Shown here piece by piece: positions 50,250 through 59,592 of a stretch of DNA of 64,000 nucleotides. Location: assembly GCF_000282975.1 (NCBI RefSeq), contig NZ_ALJC01000107.1:1-64000 (forward strand), given 5' to 3'. Position numbers and translations under genes: made by a program. Origin of the DNA: Pseudomonas psychrophila HA-4 (GTDB taxonomy: Bacteria; Pseudomonadota; Gammaproteobacteria; Pseudomonadales; Pseudomonadaceae). The notes beneath the pieces are model-generated. The model searched no databases and was not told where the DNA came from. It saw only the letters and a list, made by a program, of their open reading frames with translations. The stretch's first letter is position 1. Each line of letters begins with the position of its first letter.

Positions 50250-51167
50250 TTACCTAACCGCGCTCACCCCGTCGAGCGTCGAGAACGACGTGTCTTTCGC
50301 GGTCAGCAAGAAATCACGCATATAAGGTACATCCAACATGTCGGTGCGAACTGCGGCATATAGGGTGGCGAACAAGCCTTTCTCGCCTAAGCGCTTGGCC
50401 TGTACGTAGCCGCGTGAGCTGTATTCATGCAGCGCCCAATGCGGCATCCCACACACCCCACGGCCGCTGGCCACCAGTTGCATCATCATGACTGTCAGTT
50501 CTGAGGTGCGTACGTGCGCAGGCTCTACATCGGCAGGCTCCAGAAAGCGGGTGAAGATGTCGAGCCGATCACGCTCGACCGGGTATGTGATCAAAATTTC
50601 CGTGCTCAGGTCTTCAGGCACGATGAACGGCTTGCTGGCTAAAGGGTGCTGATTGGCCACGGCCAACATGGCTTCGTAGGTAAACAGCGGCACATAGGTC
50701 AGGCCGGCAATCTCTTGCGGGTCGGAGGTGACGACCAAGTCCAGATCGCCGCGTGCCAGCGCTGGCAGCGGCGCAAACGCAAAACCTGAGGCCAAGTCGA
50801 GTTCAACCTCAGGCCAGGCATCACGGAACTGATCGATGGTCGGCATCAGCCATTGAAAGCAACTGTGGCATTCAATCGCCATGTGTAAGCGCCCGGCGGT
50901 GCCGCCGACTAAACGGGTGATGTCGCGCTCGGCAGCGCGCATCAGCGGCAGCATGGCATCGGCCAATTGCAGCAAGCGCAACCCGCCGCTGGTGAAACGT
51001 ACCGGCTTGGTTTTGCGCACAAACAGCGGCATGCCCATACGCTCTTCCAGCTCTTTGAACTGGTGCGACAAGGCAGATTGAGTCAGGTGCAGGCGCTCGG
51101 CCGCTTCGACCAAGCTGTCGGACTCGCGCAAAGCGTGCAGGGTTTTGAGGTGACGAATTTCCAGCAC
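50250..51167 (-). CDS. metR: LysR regulator MetR
   Basis: The 305-residue protein matches MetR: MLEIRHLKTLHALRESDSLVEAAERLHLTQSALSHQFKELEERMGMPLFVRKTKPVRFTSGGLRLLQLAD, with the DNA-binding helix at residues 19-38. MetR activates methionine synthesis genes (metE, metH) with homocysteine as coeffector. No methionine gene is in the window. It is transcribed alone, with the operon at 51329 upstream of it on the same strand. Confidence 0.88.
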   Translation of the reverse strand: MLEIRHLKTLHALRESDSLVEAAERLHLTQSALSHQFKELEERMGMPLFVRKTKPVRFTSGGLRLLQLADAMLPLMRAAERDITRLVGGTAGRLHMAIECHSCFQWLMPTIDQFRDAWPEVELDLASGFAFAPLPALARGDLDLVVTSDPQEIAGLTYVPLFTYEAMLAVANQHPLASKPFIVPEDLSTEILITYPVERDRLDIFTRFLEPADVEPAHVRTSELTVMMMQLVASGRGVCGMPHWALHEYSSRGYVQAKRLGEKGLFATLYAAVRTDMLDVPYMRDFLLTAKDTSFSTLDGVSAVR

Positions 51168-51328
51168 GATGACTCCATGAGTAAACTTGATGATAAACGC
51201 GAAAGCGTTGAGTTTGTCTCATGTTGCCGTGGGTGTCGATGGGTGAGAGCAAGCGGCATGCTTTTAGCTGTAAGGCGCAAGCAAGCGTGTTTCGCTTGCT
51301 TGCGGCTCGACCTTAGGCCGCTTCAGAT

Positions 51329-52720
51329 TCACCTGACAATTTTATCGACATGAATATCGAGTTTTTTCAGTCGATACCAAAAGCTGCGCTCTGAAATACC
51401 AATCAACTGCGCCGCCGCAGCCTGCACCCCTTGAGCCTGCTGCAAGGCCGCTAGGATGTAGGCTTTTTCAACTTCAGCCAGTGCGGCTTCGAGGTCGGGC
51501 GGTACGCTCACGTCGGGTGTCAGTAAGCTGCTGCTCTGCAATGGTTGGGCGCTGAACAGGTACGGCGGCAAATCGCTGTCTTCGATCGTGCTGCTATTGG
51601 CAACAATGGTGGCGCGCTCGACGCAGTTTTGCAGTTCACGAATATTCCCCGGCCAGTGATATTCCACCATCGCCTGTAGGGCGCTAGGGCTGAAACCGCT
51701 GATCCGTTTACCCGCCGTTGCCCCCAAGTTGTGGGCAAAGTGCCGCGCCAGCGGTGCGATGTCTTCAACGCGCTCGCGCAGGGCGGGCAAAGGAATCGGG
51801 AAGACATTCAAGCGGTAGTACAGGTCTTCGCGAAACTCTTTGTTGGCCACCGCTTCAAGCAAGTTCTTGTTGGTCGCGGCAATCACGCGCACATCGACTT
51901 TACGCTCACGCGGGTCGCCCACTGGCTCGATCACCCGCTCTTGCAGCGCACGCAAGATCTTGGCTTGCAGGGCCAAAGGCATATCGCCCACTTCATCGAG
52001 AAACAAAGTGCCCTTGTCGGCCTGCATAAAGCGCCCGACGCGATCCGCCACGGCACCGGTAAATGCGCCTTTGCGATGGCCAAACATCTCGCTTTCGAGC
52101 AGCCCTTCAGGAATCGCCGCACAGTTGACCGCGACAAATGGCTTGTCGGCGCGACTGCCATGTTTGTGAATGGCGCGGGCGACCATCTCTTTACCGGTGC
52201 CGCTTTCGCCAGTCAGCAGGATGGTCGCGTTGCTGTCACGCACCGAGTCGATGGCGCTCAGTACGCGGCGAAAACTCGGGCTCTCGCCCACCAGGTTTTC
52301 AATGTGTTGGTGTTCGTCGAGCTCGGCGCGCATGCGTGCGTTGTCACGCACGATGTCGCGAAACTGCAGGGCTTTGCTGACGGTGATGTCGAGCTCGTCG
52401 ATGTCGAACGGTTTGGCGATGTAGTCGTAGGCACCGTTGCGCATCGACTGTACGGCGTTTTTGACGGTGCTGTAGGCCGTCATCACAATCACCGGTAATT
52501 GCGGGTAGCGCAGTTTAACTTCGGCCAGTAATTGCGGGCCGTCCATGCCGGGCATGCGCCAGTCGCTGATTACCAGGTCAATGTCTTCCTGCTCCAGAAG
52601 TGCTAAGGCTTGGAGGCCGTTGCCCGCGGTGAAAACGTGTACATCGTTCTGGGTCAGCGCTGAGCTGAGCAAGTCACACAGTTTTGGCTCATCGTCGACA
52701 ACCAGTACGTTATGACTCAT
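51329..52720 (-). CDS. sigma-54 response regulator
   Basis: The 463-residue protein has a receiver domain (VLVVDDEPKLC; phospho-Asp in LVISDWRMPGMDG), an AAA+ sigma-54 activation domain (GESGTGKEMVARAIH, intact GAFTGA in GHRKGAFTGAVADRVG, LFLDEVGDMPL, FREDLYYRLNVFPI) and a Fis-type helix-turn-helix at the end (QGVQAAAAQLIGISERSFWYRLKKLDI). It is the last gene of a six-gene operon and overlaps the kinase by four bases. The operon starts from a sigma-54 promoter (58631-58649), so it probably activates its own operon. Confidence 0.9.
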   Translation of the reverse strand: MSHNVLVVDDEPKLCDLLSSALTQNDVHVFTAGNGLQALALLEQEDIDLVISDWRMPGMDGPQLLAEVKLRYPQLPVIVMTAYSTVKNAVQSMRNGAYDYIAKPFDIDELDITVSKALQFRDIVRDNARMRAELDEHQHIENLVGESPSFRRVLSAIDSVRDSNATILLTGESGTGKEMVARAIHKHGSRADKPFVAVNCAAIPEGLLESEMFGHRKGAFTGAVADRVGRFMQADKGTLFLDEVGDMPLALQAKILRALQERVIEPVGDPRERKVDVRVIAATNKNLLEAVANKEFREDLYYRLNVFPIPLPALRERVEDIAPLARHFAHNLGATAGKRISGFSPSALQAMVEYHWPGNIRELQNCVERATIVANSSTIEDSDLPPYLFSAQPLQSSSLLTPDVSVPPDLEAALAEVEKAYILAALQQAQGVQAAAAQLIGISERSFWYRLKKLDIHVDKIVR

Positions 52721-54480
52721 GACTCATCCCCTCCGTGGGCCGGGATATACAGGTTGAACGTGGTGCCGGCGTCTTTCTCGCTGATGCACTCAACCCGTCC
52801 ATCGTGGTTTTCCATAATCGAGTACACCTTGGGCAAGCCCAAGCCTGTCCCCGACGCTTTGGTGGTCACAAAAGGGGTAAAAATGCGTTCGATCATGTCG
52901 GGTTCAATGCCTTGGCCGGTATCGATAATGCTCAGCACCGTATCACCGCGGTCATCGCGGGCAATACGCAATGTGAGGTTGCCACCCTCGGGCATGGCGT
53001 CGATGGCATTGATGATCAGGTTCAGACACGCTTGTTTCAACTGCCGGGTATCGGCGTAAAGCGTTGCCCCCGGCGCCTGATCGTCGATCTGCGCCTTGAT
53101 GTTGTGGGTTTTAAGTTCCGGCTCGCAGAAACCCAAAATGTCTTCGACCAACGGCAGGGCTGGCTGCTGCGAGCGAACCGGGGCGCTGGGTTTGGCGAAG
53201 TCGAGAAAGTCGGTGATCAGCTCGTTGATGCGCGTGACTTCACTGACCACGTATTCGAGATGGCGTTTGTCGGTTTCGCCAAGGTCGGCCCGGCGATGCA
53301 ATAACTGAGTTGCGGTTTTGATGATGCCCAGCGGGTTACGGATCTCGTGGGCCAAGCCCATGGCCACTTCGCCCAATGCATGCAGGCGGTCGCGTCGACG
53401 CAACTGGGCTTCGAGGTGGTGCAACTCGCCGAGCCGCACGGTCATGTGGTTAAAGGTACTGCTCAGTTCGGCCAGTTCGTCGTGCCCGGAAACGCCCACC
53501 CGCTGGCTGTAATCCCCGGCGGTCACGGCGCGCACGCCTTCAGAGAGCGCGCGCAGCGGCCGTGTCAGACGCTCAGACACCAGCCAGCCAACGGTCAGCG
53601 ACAGCAGCGAGCTGAGCAGAAAAATCAACGCAAACAAGTTGGTTTGGTTAACCAGCCCCACGAGGCTGGTGTGGCGCAGCAGGCCGCTGTAAATCACGCC
53701 TTGCAGCTCGCCCGCGTCGTTCATGATGGGCCAGTACAAACCGCTGTAACGGCTGGTGAACTGCTCGCTGGGCAGTTTGGTCGTGCGCAAGGTCTGCTCA
53801 ATCTCATGCGGCAATATGGGCAAGCGGTCATCGAAATGCTGGCTGGAGAAAATCTCGGCAAAACCATTGGCGTTGGACAGGTATAGCCGCAGGTCGAGGG
53901 AGTGCACATCGGCGACGCTGGTCAGGAAGCTGCTGTCCATGTAGGTCGCGACCAGCAGTTGGTAATCCACACCATCTTGAGTCGTAGGAAATGTCGAAAC
54001 CACAGTGCCGGTCGGCACGCCGCCGACGTTGATGGTTTGCAGGACGGCGTTGGGGGCTAGGCTGATTTGATCGACGATGTTGTCGCTGGCGGTGCTGAAC
54101 ACCACTTTGTGATCGCTGTCGCGAATCAGCGCTACCACGTCGATGCCTATCGCATCGGCGATGTCGGCCGTGAGCTGGTCATGGCGAATGGCTTTATGTG
54201 ACACCGGAGGATGGGTGTAGTGCAGGAACAGCTTGGCGACGCGGGCGTTGTCCTGAAGGATCTCGCTGATTTCGTCTTTGACGATCTTGGTCGACTCTTG
54301 CAGCCAGACCCGCACGTTGCTGTCGAAAATCTGTGACAGGGTGGTGGCAGCCAGTTCGGCAGCGATCATGGTCGGGATGACGCTGACCAGCCAAAAAGCC
54401 AGCACCAGCTTGCGCTGTACCGTCCAGCGCGAGACCTTGAATGGCTGGGGTTTGCACGATGAGTCAGGCGTGATCGGCAT
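52717..54480 (-). CDS. sensor histidine kinase
   Basis: The 587-residue protein has an N-terminal helix (LVLAFWLVSVIPTMIAAELA), a periplasmic Cache-like sensing part (residues about 60-290), a second helix (ALIFLLSSLLSLTVGWLVS), a HAMP domain, a dimerisation/phosphoacceptor helix (HALGEVAMGLAHEIRNPLGIIKTATQLLH, with the active His) and an ATPase domain (NLIINAIDAMPEGG, DTGQGIEPDMIERIFTPFVTTKASGTGLGLPKVYSIMENH). It belongs with the following response regulator. It lies within a metabolic operon, so it probably senses a substrate or product of that pathway. Confidence 0.88.
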   Translation of the reverse strand: MPITPDSSCKPQPFKVSRWTVQRKLVLAFWLVSVIPTMIAAELAATTLSQIFDSNVRVWLQESTKIVKDEISEILQDNARVAKLFLHYTHPPVSHKAIRHDQLTADIADAIGIDVVALIRDSDHKVVFSTASDNIVDQISLAPNAVLQTINVGGVPTGTVVSTFPTTQDGVDYQLLVATYMDSSFLTSVADVHSLDLRLYLSNANGFAEIFSSQHFDDRLPILPHEIEQTLRTTKLPSEQFTSRYSGLYWPIMNDAGELQGVIYSGLLRHTSLVGLVNQTNLFALIFLLSSLLSLTVGWLVSERLTRPLRALSEGVRAVTAGDYSQRVGVSGHDELAELSSTFNHMTVRLGELHHLEAQLRRRDRLHALGEVAMGLAHEIRNPLGIIKTATQLLHRRADLGETDKRHLEYVVSEVTRINELITDFLDFAKPSAPVRSQQPALPLVEDILGFCEPELKTHNIKAQIDDQAPGATLYADTRQLKQACLNLIINAIDAMPEGGNLTLRIARDDRGDTVLSIIDTGQGIEPDMIERIFTPFVTTKASGTGLGLPKVYSIMENHDGRVECISEKDAGTTFNLYIPAHGGDES

Positions 54481-55604
54481 TAATTCTCGCTTATCGCTGC
54501 GGCCAGAGCGGGGTCATGGCGGTCAGGGCGGATGAACAGTTTGACCAGTTTGAGCACGCTGTTGATCAACCGATTGCGGTGGCGGAAAAACAGCGTGTTG
54601 CTCTGAAAGGTGCAACCCAAACGAATTTTGCTGGCGTATCCGGCCTGACCGCATTCGTACAGCGCAATATTGTGACGAATACAGTAGTCGACATTCACTA
54701 CCCAGCTTCTGAAGTACAAGTTGTACTCGCGACTGAGTTCAAGATCGTGGCCAAAAAACTTGTCGATCAAGCGGTGCTCGTCGATCAGCACCAGGTTGAA
54801 CGCCACTAATTGCTCGTCGACCCAATACAACACACACATCGCTCGGTCACTCAGTTGCTGGAGGATACCGGTGAAGTAGGCGGGTGGTAAGCGTTCGAAT
54901 TGCAAATCACTGCGCGTCAGCGTGGCGTCGTACAGGCGCATAACCTCGGGCAAGACATCGTCAATAGTGTCGCGCCATTCCACCCGAGGTGCTGGCGCGC
55001 GGAGCTTGCGGCGCATGTCTTTGCGGGTGGACTTGCCCAGGGAGCCGAGGTAGCCGTCAACCGAGCCAAAGGGTACCGGCAGCATTGCGCTGGGCAGACT
55101 CGGCATCGACTGAAAACCCGCTGCTTTGCAGCTGTGAGCCCAGTCATCATCGTGGCTGGGCACGTCTTTGACGGCTATCAGGCCGATGCCCAGTTGGGCG
55201 GCGTCGCGGTGTGCCAGTGCCAGTAATTGCGCCAGCAGGGCCGGGCGTTGTGACGCCGCAACATGGCTGGCGGTCCCCGCGCTGCACTGTTCCGTCACCG
55301 GCGAACCGATGGCGTACAGCTGTAACTGCATCAGCCCTGGCAGCACGCGGTTAAGGTGTTCGGTAAAGCGTTTGCCGATGCCCTGAACGGTCGTGTCTAG
55401 GCGATAGCAGGTGGTAAATGCCGTGGCGACGGCAACCAAGACAGGGCCGTCGAACAGCGTCAGATAACGCCATTCGAAGCCCTCAATGCCGGCGTTTTCG
55501 ACCGCCATGATGTAGTCCCAATCCTCCAGAGCATCTGGAAAGCAGTCATTCCAGGCCTCGCGCTCGATGGCCTGGATTGATGAAAAGCTGTGGGCTGTAA
55601 TCAT
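54480..55604 (-). CDS. FemAB/BioF2-type GNAT acyltransferase
   Basis: The 374-residue protein looks like a two-domain GNAT-fold acyltransferase of the peptidoglycan-biosynthesis or FemAB-like class: WDYIMAVENAGIEGFEWRYLTLF early, then GKSTRKDMRRKLRAPA, MCVLYWVDEQLVAFNLVLIDEHRLIDKFFGHDLELSREYNLYFRSWVVNVDYCIRHNIALYECGQAGYASKIRLGCTFQSNTLFF. It would attach an acyl or aminoacyl group; the substrate is not known. It starts 18 bases after the hydrolase gene and its stop codon meets the kinase start. Confidence 0.7.
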   Translation of the reverse strand: MITAHSFSSIQAIEREAWNDCFPDALEDWDYIMAVENAGIEGFEWRYLTLFDGPVLVAVATAFTTCYRLDTTVQGIGKRFTEHLNRVLPGLMQLQLYAIGSPVTEQCSAGTASHVAASQRPALLAQLLALAHRDAAQLGIGLIAVKDVPSHDDDWAHSCKAAGFQSMPSLPSAMLPVPFGSVDGYLGSLGKSTRKDMRRKLRAPAPRVEWRDTIDDVLPEVMRLYDATLTRSDLQFERLPPAYFTGILQQLSDRAMCVLYWVDEQLVAFNLVLIDEHRLIDKFFGHDLELSREYNLYFRSWVVNVDYCIRHNIALYECGQAGYASKIRLGCTFQSNTLFFRHRNRLINSVLKLVKLFIRPDRHDPALAAAISEN

Positions 55605-55622
55605 GGGGCGTCCTTGGGGTGG

Positions 55623-56504
55623 TCAGGCTTGCTGCAAATACTCAATGGGTTGTTGCGAGGTCGTGCTGTTACTTTTCACGAACGCGTCACTGAGTTCGAT
55701 CACGCGTCGGTATTGCAGGTCGACCGTGATCATGTGGTAGCAGTTGTCGAGCAACACTTTGGTCACGGGGCCGCCGAGATGACGTTCCACGTAATCGGCG
55801 TTCCAGCGGCTGGTGATGTCGTCTTCGATGGAATGCAGCACGAGTGCTGGCGTGGTGATCGACGGCATGCGTTTTTTTACCACCGCGTTCATCCGGTGCA
55901 ATTCGCGCACGGTCACGCCTTCCATCGTCAACAGCCCGGCATTGCTGCTTTCACCGGCTTTCATCTGGCGCTCGACAATCGCTCGCAGGCGCTCATTTTT
56001 GATGCCATAGGGCGGCTTTTCTTCAAAGCTGCACAGGTGTACGCCGCCCGGAATCTTCATCAGCAGCGGAGTCATGAACGCCAGTTTGTTGATGCTCCAG
56101 CCGTCATACCGCAGGGTGGTGGAGTACATCAGCAAGCCCGCCACTTGGCCAGGGTGCTCGCAGGCCACGTACATGGACATCACTGCCCCCATCGACAAAC
56201 CGCCAACGAACACCTGTTGATGACGTTGGCGAATGCTGGCGAAGGTTTTGCGCACGCCTTCGTACCAGTCTTTCCAGCCGGTGGCTTGCAGGTCGCTATT
56301 GTCACCGCAGTGCCCGGCCAAGGTCGGTACGTACACAGTGCACGTACCGTCCTTGGCCAACCCCTGGGCCACCCGACGCATTTCGGTCGGGGTGCCCGTG
56401 AGGCCGTGGATCAACAGGATCGCGACCTCACCCGTGCCAAGAACGAAACCGGCGTCGCCTTCTCCCAGATCGATATCACCTGTGGTGAAAGCGGCCGCGT
56501 TCAC
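55623..56504 (-). CDS. alpha/beta hydrolase
   Basis: The 293-residue protein has LLIHGLTGTPTEM (oxyanion region, about residues 30-42), the nucleophile elbow VGGLSMGAVMS (Ser about 107), an Asp in HSIEDDITSRWNADYV and a His in DNCYHMIT near the end. It most resembles carboxylesterase/monoacylglycerol-lipase type enzymes. It overlaps the aminotransferase by four bases, so the two are translationally coupled. The substrate could be an ester or thioester intermediate of the pathway. Confidence 0.82.
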   Translation of the reverse strand: MNAAAFTTGDIDLGEGDAGFVLGTGEVAILLIHGLTGTPTEMRRVAQGLAKDGTCTVYVPTLAGHCGDNSDLQATGWKDWYEGVRKTFASIRQRHQQVFVGGLSMGAVMSMYVACEHPGQVAGLLMYSTTLRYDGWSINKLAFMTPLLMKIPGGVHLCSFEEKPPYGIKNERLRAIVERQMKAGESSNAGLLTMEGVTVRELHRMNAVVKKRMPSITTPALVLHSIEDDITSRWNADYVERHLGGPVTKVLLDNCYHMITVDLQYRRVIELSDAFVKSNSTTSQQPIEYLQQA

Positions 56505-57895
56505 CGTTTCATCGCCCGGTGCAGCAGGCGGTCGAGCAGGGCGATGCCCAGGTCGATTTCGGCGTAGCTGATTTCAAGCGACGGTGCCAAGGTGATCACG
56601 TTTTTGTAGTAGCCGCCCACGTCCAGAATCAGACCCAGACGCTTGCCGTCGATTTCGATATCGCCCTTCATGCCTTCCTCAACCATGTAGTCCAAGGTTG
56701 CCTTGTCTGGCGTGAAACCGTCCGGGCCACAGATTTCGCAGCGCAGCGCCAAGCCCAAGCCGTCGACGTCGCCGATGATCGGGTAGCGTTTCTGCAAGTC
56801 TTTGAGGCCTTCAAGGAAGTATTTGCCCTTGGCCATGACCATTGCGCCGTAGTCGACTTCGCTGGTCATTTTGAACATTTCAAGGCCTACCGCAGTGCCC
56901 AGCGGGTTGGAGGCGAAGGTGGAGTGAGTCGAGCCCGGTGGGAAAATCTTCGGGTTGATCAGTTCTTCGCGGGCCCAGATGCCGCCCAGCGGGTTGAGGC
57001 CGTTGGTTAACGCCTTGCCGAACACGATCACGTCAGGTTTGACGTCGAAGTGTTCAATCGACCACAGCTTGCCGGTACGCCAGAAGCCCATCTGGATTTC
57101 GTCGACCACCATCAAAATGCCGTGTTGATCCAGCACCTGCTTGAGTTCGCTGTAGAAATTCATCGGGGGAATCACGTAGCCGCCGGTGCCTTGGATCGGC
57201 TCGACGTAAAACGCTGCGTACTCACTTTGACCGACTTTCGGGTCCCACACGCCGTTGTATTCAGTTTCAAACAGGCGGGCGAATTGCTGCACGCAGTGGC
57301 TGCCGTATTCTTCTTTGGTCATGCCTTTGGGGCCGCGGAAGTGGTACGGGAACGGGATGAAGTTGGCGCGCTCGCCGAAGTGGCCGTAGCGGCGGCGGTA
57401 GCGGTAGCTTGAGGTGATCGAGGACGCGCCCAGAGTACGACCGTGGTAGCCGCCTTCGAAGGCGAACATCAGGCTTTTGCCGTTGCTGGCGTTACGGACC
57501 ACTTTCAACGAGTCCTCGATGGACTGCGAACCGCCGACGTTGAAGTGCACACGACCGTCGAGGCCGAACTTGTTTTTGGCGTCGACTGCGATGCGTTCCG
57601 ACAGCTCTATCTTGCCTTTGTGCAGGTATTGGCTGGCAATCTGCGGCAGGGTGTCGATCTGTTGTTTCAGGGCGTTGTTCAGGCGAGGGTTCGAGTAGCC
57701 GAAGTTAACGGCCGAGTACCACATTTGCAGGTCGAGGTAGGCTTGGTCTTCGGTGTCCCAGACGTAGGAGCCTTCGCAGCGGCTGAAAATACGTGGGGGT
57801 TCGATGTAGTGAACGGTGTCGCCGTAGGAGCAGTACTTGGCTTCTTTTTCCAGAAGAATTTGGTCTTCTGGGGTAGCGATTCGGATATCAGACAT
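56501..57895 (-). CDS. class III PLP aminotransferase
   Basis: The protein of 464 residues is a class III aminotransferase: YVWDTEDQAYLDLQMWYSAVNFGYSNPRLNNALKQQ at the N-terminus, MFAFEGGYHGRT, PIQGTGGYVIPPMNFYSELKQVLDQHGILMVVDEIQMGFWRTGK and the PLP Lys in VIVFGKALTNGLNPLGG. The usual substrates are omega-amines, ornithine or diaminobutyrate with 2-oxoglutarate. Which amine is used here is unknown. ATG 57895 overlaps the phosphatase gene stop by eight bases; a much longer frame upstream is not coding. Confidence 0.88.
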   Translation of the reverse strand: MSDIRIATPEDQILLEKEAKYCSYGDTVHYIEPPRIFSRCEGSYVWDTEDQAYLDLQMWYSAVNFGYSNPRLNNALKQQIDTLPQIASQYLHKGKIELSERIAVDAKNKFGLDGRVHFNVGGSQSIEDSLKVVRNASNGKSLMFAFEGGYHGRTLGASSITSSYRYRRRYGHFGERANFIPFPYHFRGPKGMTKEEYGSHCVQQFARLFETEYNGVWDPKVGQSEYAAFYVEPIQGTGGYVIPPMNFYSELKQVLDQHGILMVVDEIQMGFWRTGKLWSIEHFDVKPDVIVFGKALTNGLNPLGGIWAREELINPKIFPPGSTHSTFASNPLGTAVGLEMFKMTSEVDYGAMVMAKGKYFLEGLKDLQKRYPIIGDVDGLGLALRCEICGPDGFTPDKATLDYMVEEGMKGDIEIDGKRLGLILDVGGYYKNVITLAPSLEISYAEIDLGIALLDRLLHRAMKR

Positions 57896-58583
57896 GATTG
57901 AAGAGTTCCTGCTGGTCACGAGAATAATGAGGTGCGTTAGCGGCGTCGCTTGGCAATTGGGCGAGCAAGGCCGGGAGTTCGGCGAAAGAGTCGAAGCGTG
58001 CGTGCGGGATGCCGTTGCGTTCGCAGTGTTCGGCCAGGCTGTCTTTGGCGAACACGAAGTCGGCGCTGGAGGCCACGCACATGTCCGAGCGGCCGTCACC
58101 GATCACCAGCACGCGTTTGCCGCTGGGGGTGGACTTGCATTTGCAGTTGCCGGAAGCAGCACGGCAGGCGTCGCTTGAGTAAGGGAAGTCGATGCGCCAG
58201 CTGTTCTGGTCGACCTGGCGCAAACGGTTGGCGAGGATCGGCAGCAGGCTCACATAGTTGCGGGCCAGAATGCGGGCGATGCCTTGCTCGATGCCATCGC
58301 TAACGACTTCAATGGAAGCGCCAAGGCCGATGACGTGATCAACGAAGTCCGGAAAATCAGGGTCAATCTCAACGGTGTCGAAATAGGCCAGCAGCTCGGC
58401 TGGCGAGGCTTTGACCAGCGACAGCTGGCGGCTCAGGCATTCACGCGAACCCATTTCACCTTGCACCCATTGTTCTTCGATCGTCTCCCAGCTTGGGTCG
58501 GCGAAGCGTTGAAGAATGTTGTCGATGACGTCGGTACGGGTGATGGTCCCGTCGAAATCACACACGATATGCCATTGCATCAT
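57888..58583 (-). CDS. HAD phosphatase, MtnX-like
   Basis: The protein of about 231 residues has the HAD catalytic motif CDFDGTITRTDV near the start (nucleophile Asp about residue 9) and GDGRSDMCVASSADFVFAKDSL as the last motif. It belongs to the MtnX-like HAD-IB phosphatases, which act on small phosphoesters; salvage of methylthioribose is the named case but no other mtn gene is near. Start at 58583 is favoured by an AGGA site eight bases before; ATG 58589 is also possible. It is the first gene of the operon. Confidence 0.82.
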   Translation of the reverse strand: MMQWHIVCDFDGTITRTDVIDNILQRFADPSWETIEEQWVQGEMGSRECLSRQLSLVKASPAELLAYFDTVEIDPDFPDFVDHVIGLGASIEVVSDGIEQGIARILARNYVSLLPILANRLRQVDQNSWRIDFPYSSDACRAASGNCKCKSTPSGKRVLVIGDGRSDMCVASSADFVFAKDSLAEHCERNGIPHARFDSFAELPALLAQLPSDAANAPHYSRDQQELFNHV

Positions 58584-58630
58584 CTGCATTGTCCTGTTGA
58601 GGAGAGGCGCTCTCTGCGCATAAACAGGTA

Positions 58631-58649
58631 ATTGCATTGACTGTGCCAA
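58631..58649 (-). promoter_or_regulatory. sigma-54 promoter of the six-gene operon
   Basis: On the minus strand TTGGCAC, five bases, ATGCAAT: the GG doublet and the GC doublet are ten bases apart, the RpoN spacing, with only the first base of the -12 box differing from TTGC. The start site would be near 58622, about 40 bases before the HAD phosphatase start codon. Confidence 0.65.
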
Positions 58650-58709
58650 CTTGCCAAAGCCCCGGGCGCTGGGGCTTTTGGTGTTGCTTGAGTCAAATTT
58701 GGTTGTGCG

Positions 58710-58728
58710 AGCTACAATTTTTGTAGCT
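58710..58728. promoter_or_regulatory. palindromic upstream activator sequence
   Basis: AGCTACAATTTTTGTAGCT is a perfect palindrome with eight-base arms around three T. A further half-site GCTACAA follows at 58730-58736. It lies about 60-80 bases upstream of the sigma-54 promoter and fits binding of the response regulator encoded at the operon end. Confidence 0.65.
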
Positions 58729-58809
58729 TGCTACAAACAACATCAGTGCTTGCGTCGACTCGCCAAAAAAGTGATTGATGCGCGCATGAACTTCTATGGA
58801 ACCCGTGTC

Positions 58810-59574
58810 ATGAAAACGCCTTTACCTGCTTTTTTGCTGCTCACCTTGCTCAGTGTCGGTTTAGCTGCGCACGCAGCGGACGGCCCTAGCGGTGAAGTGG
58901 GTGTCGGGGTGGGTTACCAGCCGTATGACCCGAGTGGTAGTCGATATGAGACGGTGCCGTTGCCCTACGTCGATGTGGACTGGGGCGATGTCAGCCTAGA
59001 TACCGACGATGGTTTGACCTGGAGTGCCTTGAATGCCGATGGCTGGACCGCCGGGCCGTTCATCAACTACTTGCCGGGTCGTACCGCCAATGGCTCGTTG
59101 CGCGGTTTGCGTGATGTGTCAGACATGGCGCAACTCGGCGGCTTTGTGCAATACAGCCCGGCCGAGTTCTGGCGTGTGTATGCGCAAGTCGGCCAAGCCG
59201 TAGGGGCAGCGGGCGGGCAGGGCGGCGTGCTGGGGCAGGTTGGGGGTGAGCTGGGTTATCCGCTGGGGCTGGGGATTATCGGTAGTAGCCAGTTGGCGGC
59301 GCACTTTGCCGATGGCCGGCAAATGTCGACGTTCTTTGGTGTGAGCGAGTCTGAAGCCCACGCCTCGGGGATCTCGCGGTACACCGCCAGTGGCGGCTTT
59401 CAGAACGTGACCCTGACCCAGAATGTTGAGTTTCCGCTGGCTGAGCATTGGTCGCTGGTGGCCAGCGCGAGCTGGACACACCTGGTGGGTTCGGCAGCTG
59501 ACAGCAGCATTGTTAAAGAGATAGGCGACGTGAACCAGGGCGCTGTGCAGACAGCCGTGAGTTACAAGTTTTAA
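58810..59574 (+). CDS. MipA/OmpV outer-membrane protein
   Basis: The protein of about 254 residues has a signal peptide (AFLLLTLLSVGLAAHA) and a beta-barrel-like sequence ending in VSYKF, with GEVGVGVGYQPYDPSGSRYETVPLPYVDVDWGDV typical of the MipA/OmpV family. The function is not well defined; family members are surface proteins or scaffold-like. It is divergent from the HAD operon, so the palindrome at 58710 may also control it. The start is taken at the ATG following TGGAACCCGTGTC. Confidence 0.82.
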   Translation: MKTPLPAFLLLTLLSVGLAAHAADGPSGEVGVGVGYQPYDPSGSRYETVPLPYVDVDWGDVSLDTDDGLTWSALNADGWTAGPFINYLPGRTANGSLRGLRDVSDMAQLGGFVQYSPAEFWRVYAQVGQAVGAAGGQGGVLGQVGGELGYPLGLGIIGSSQLAAHFADGRQMSTFFGVSESEAHASGISRYTASGGFQNVTLTQNVEFPLAEHWSLVASASWTHLVGSAADSSIVKEIGDVNQGAVQTAVSYKF

Positions 59575-59592
59575 ACACGGCTACACAGAGGG

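Noticed and set aside
55590..56567. 325-codon plus-strand frame opposite the alpha/beta hydrolase
   Set aside because: Shadow frame produced by codon bias of a well-supported gene on the other strand.
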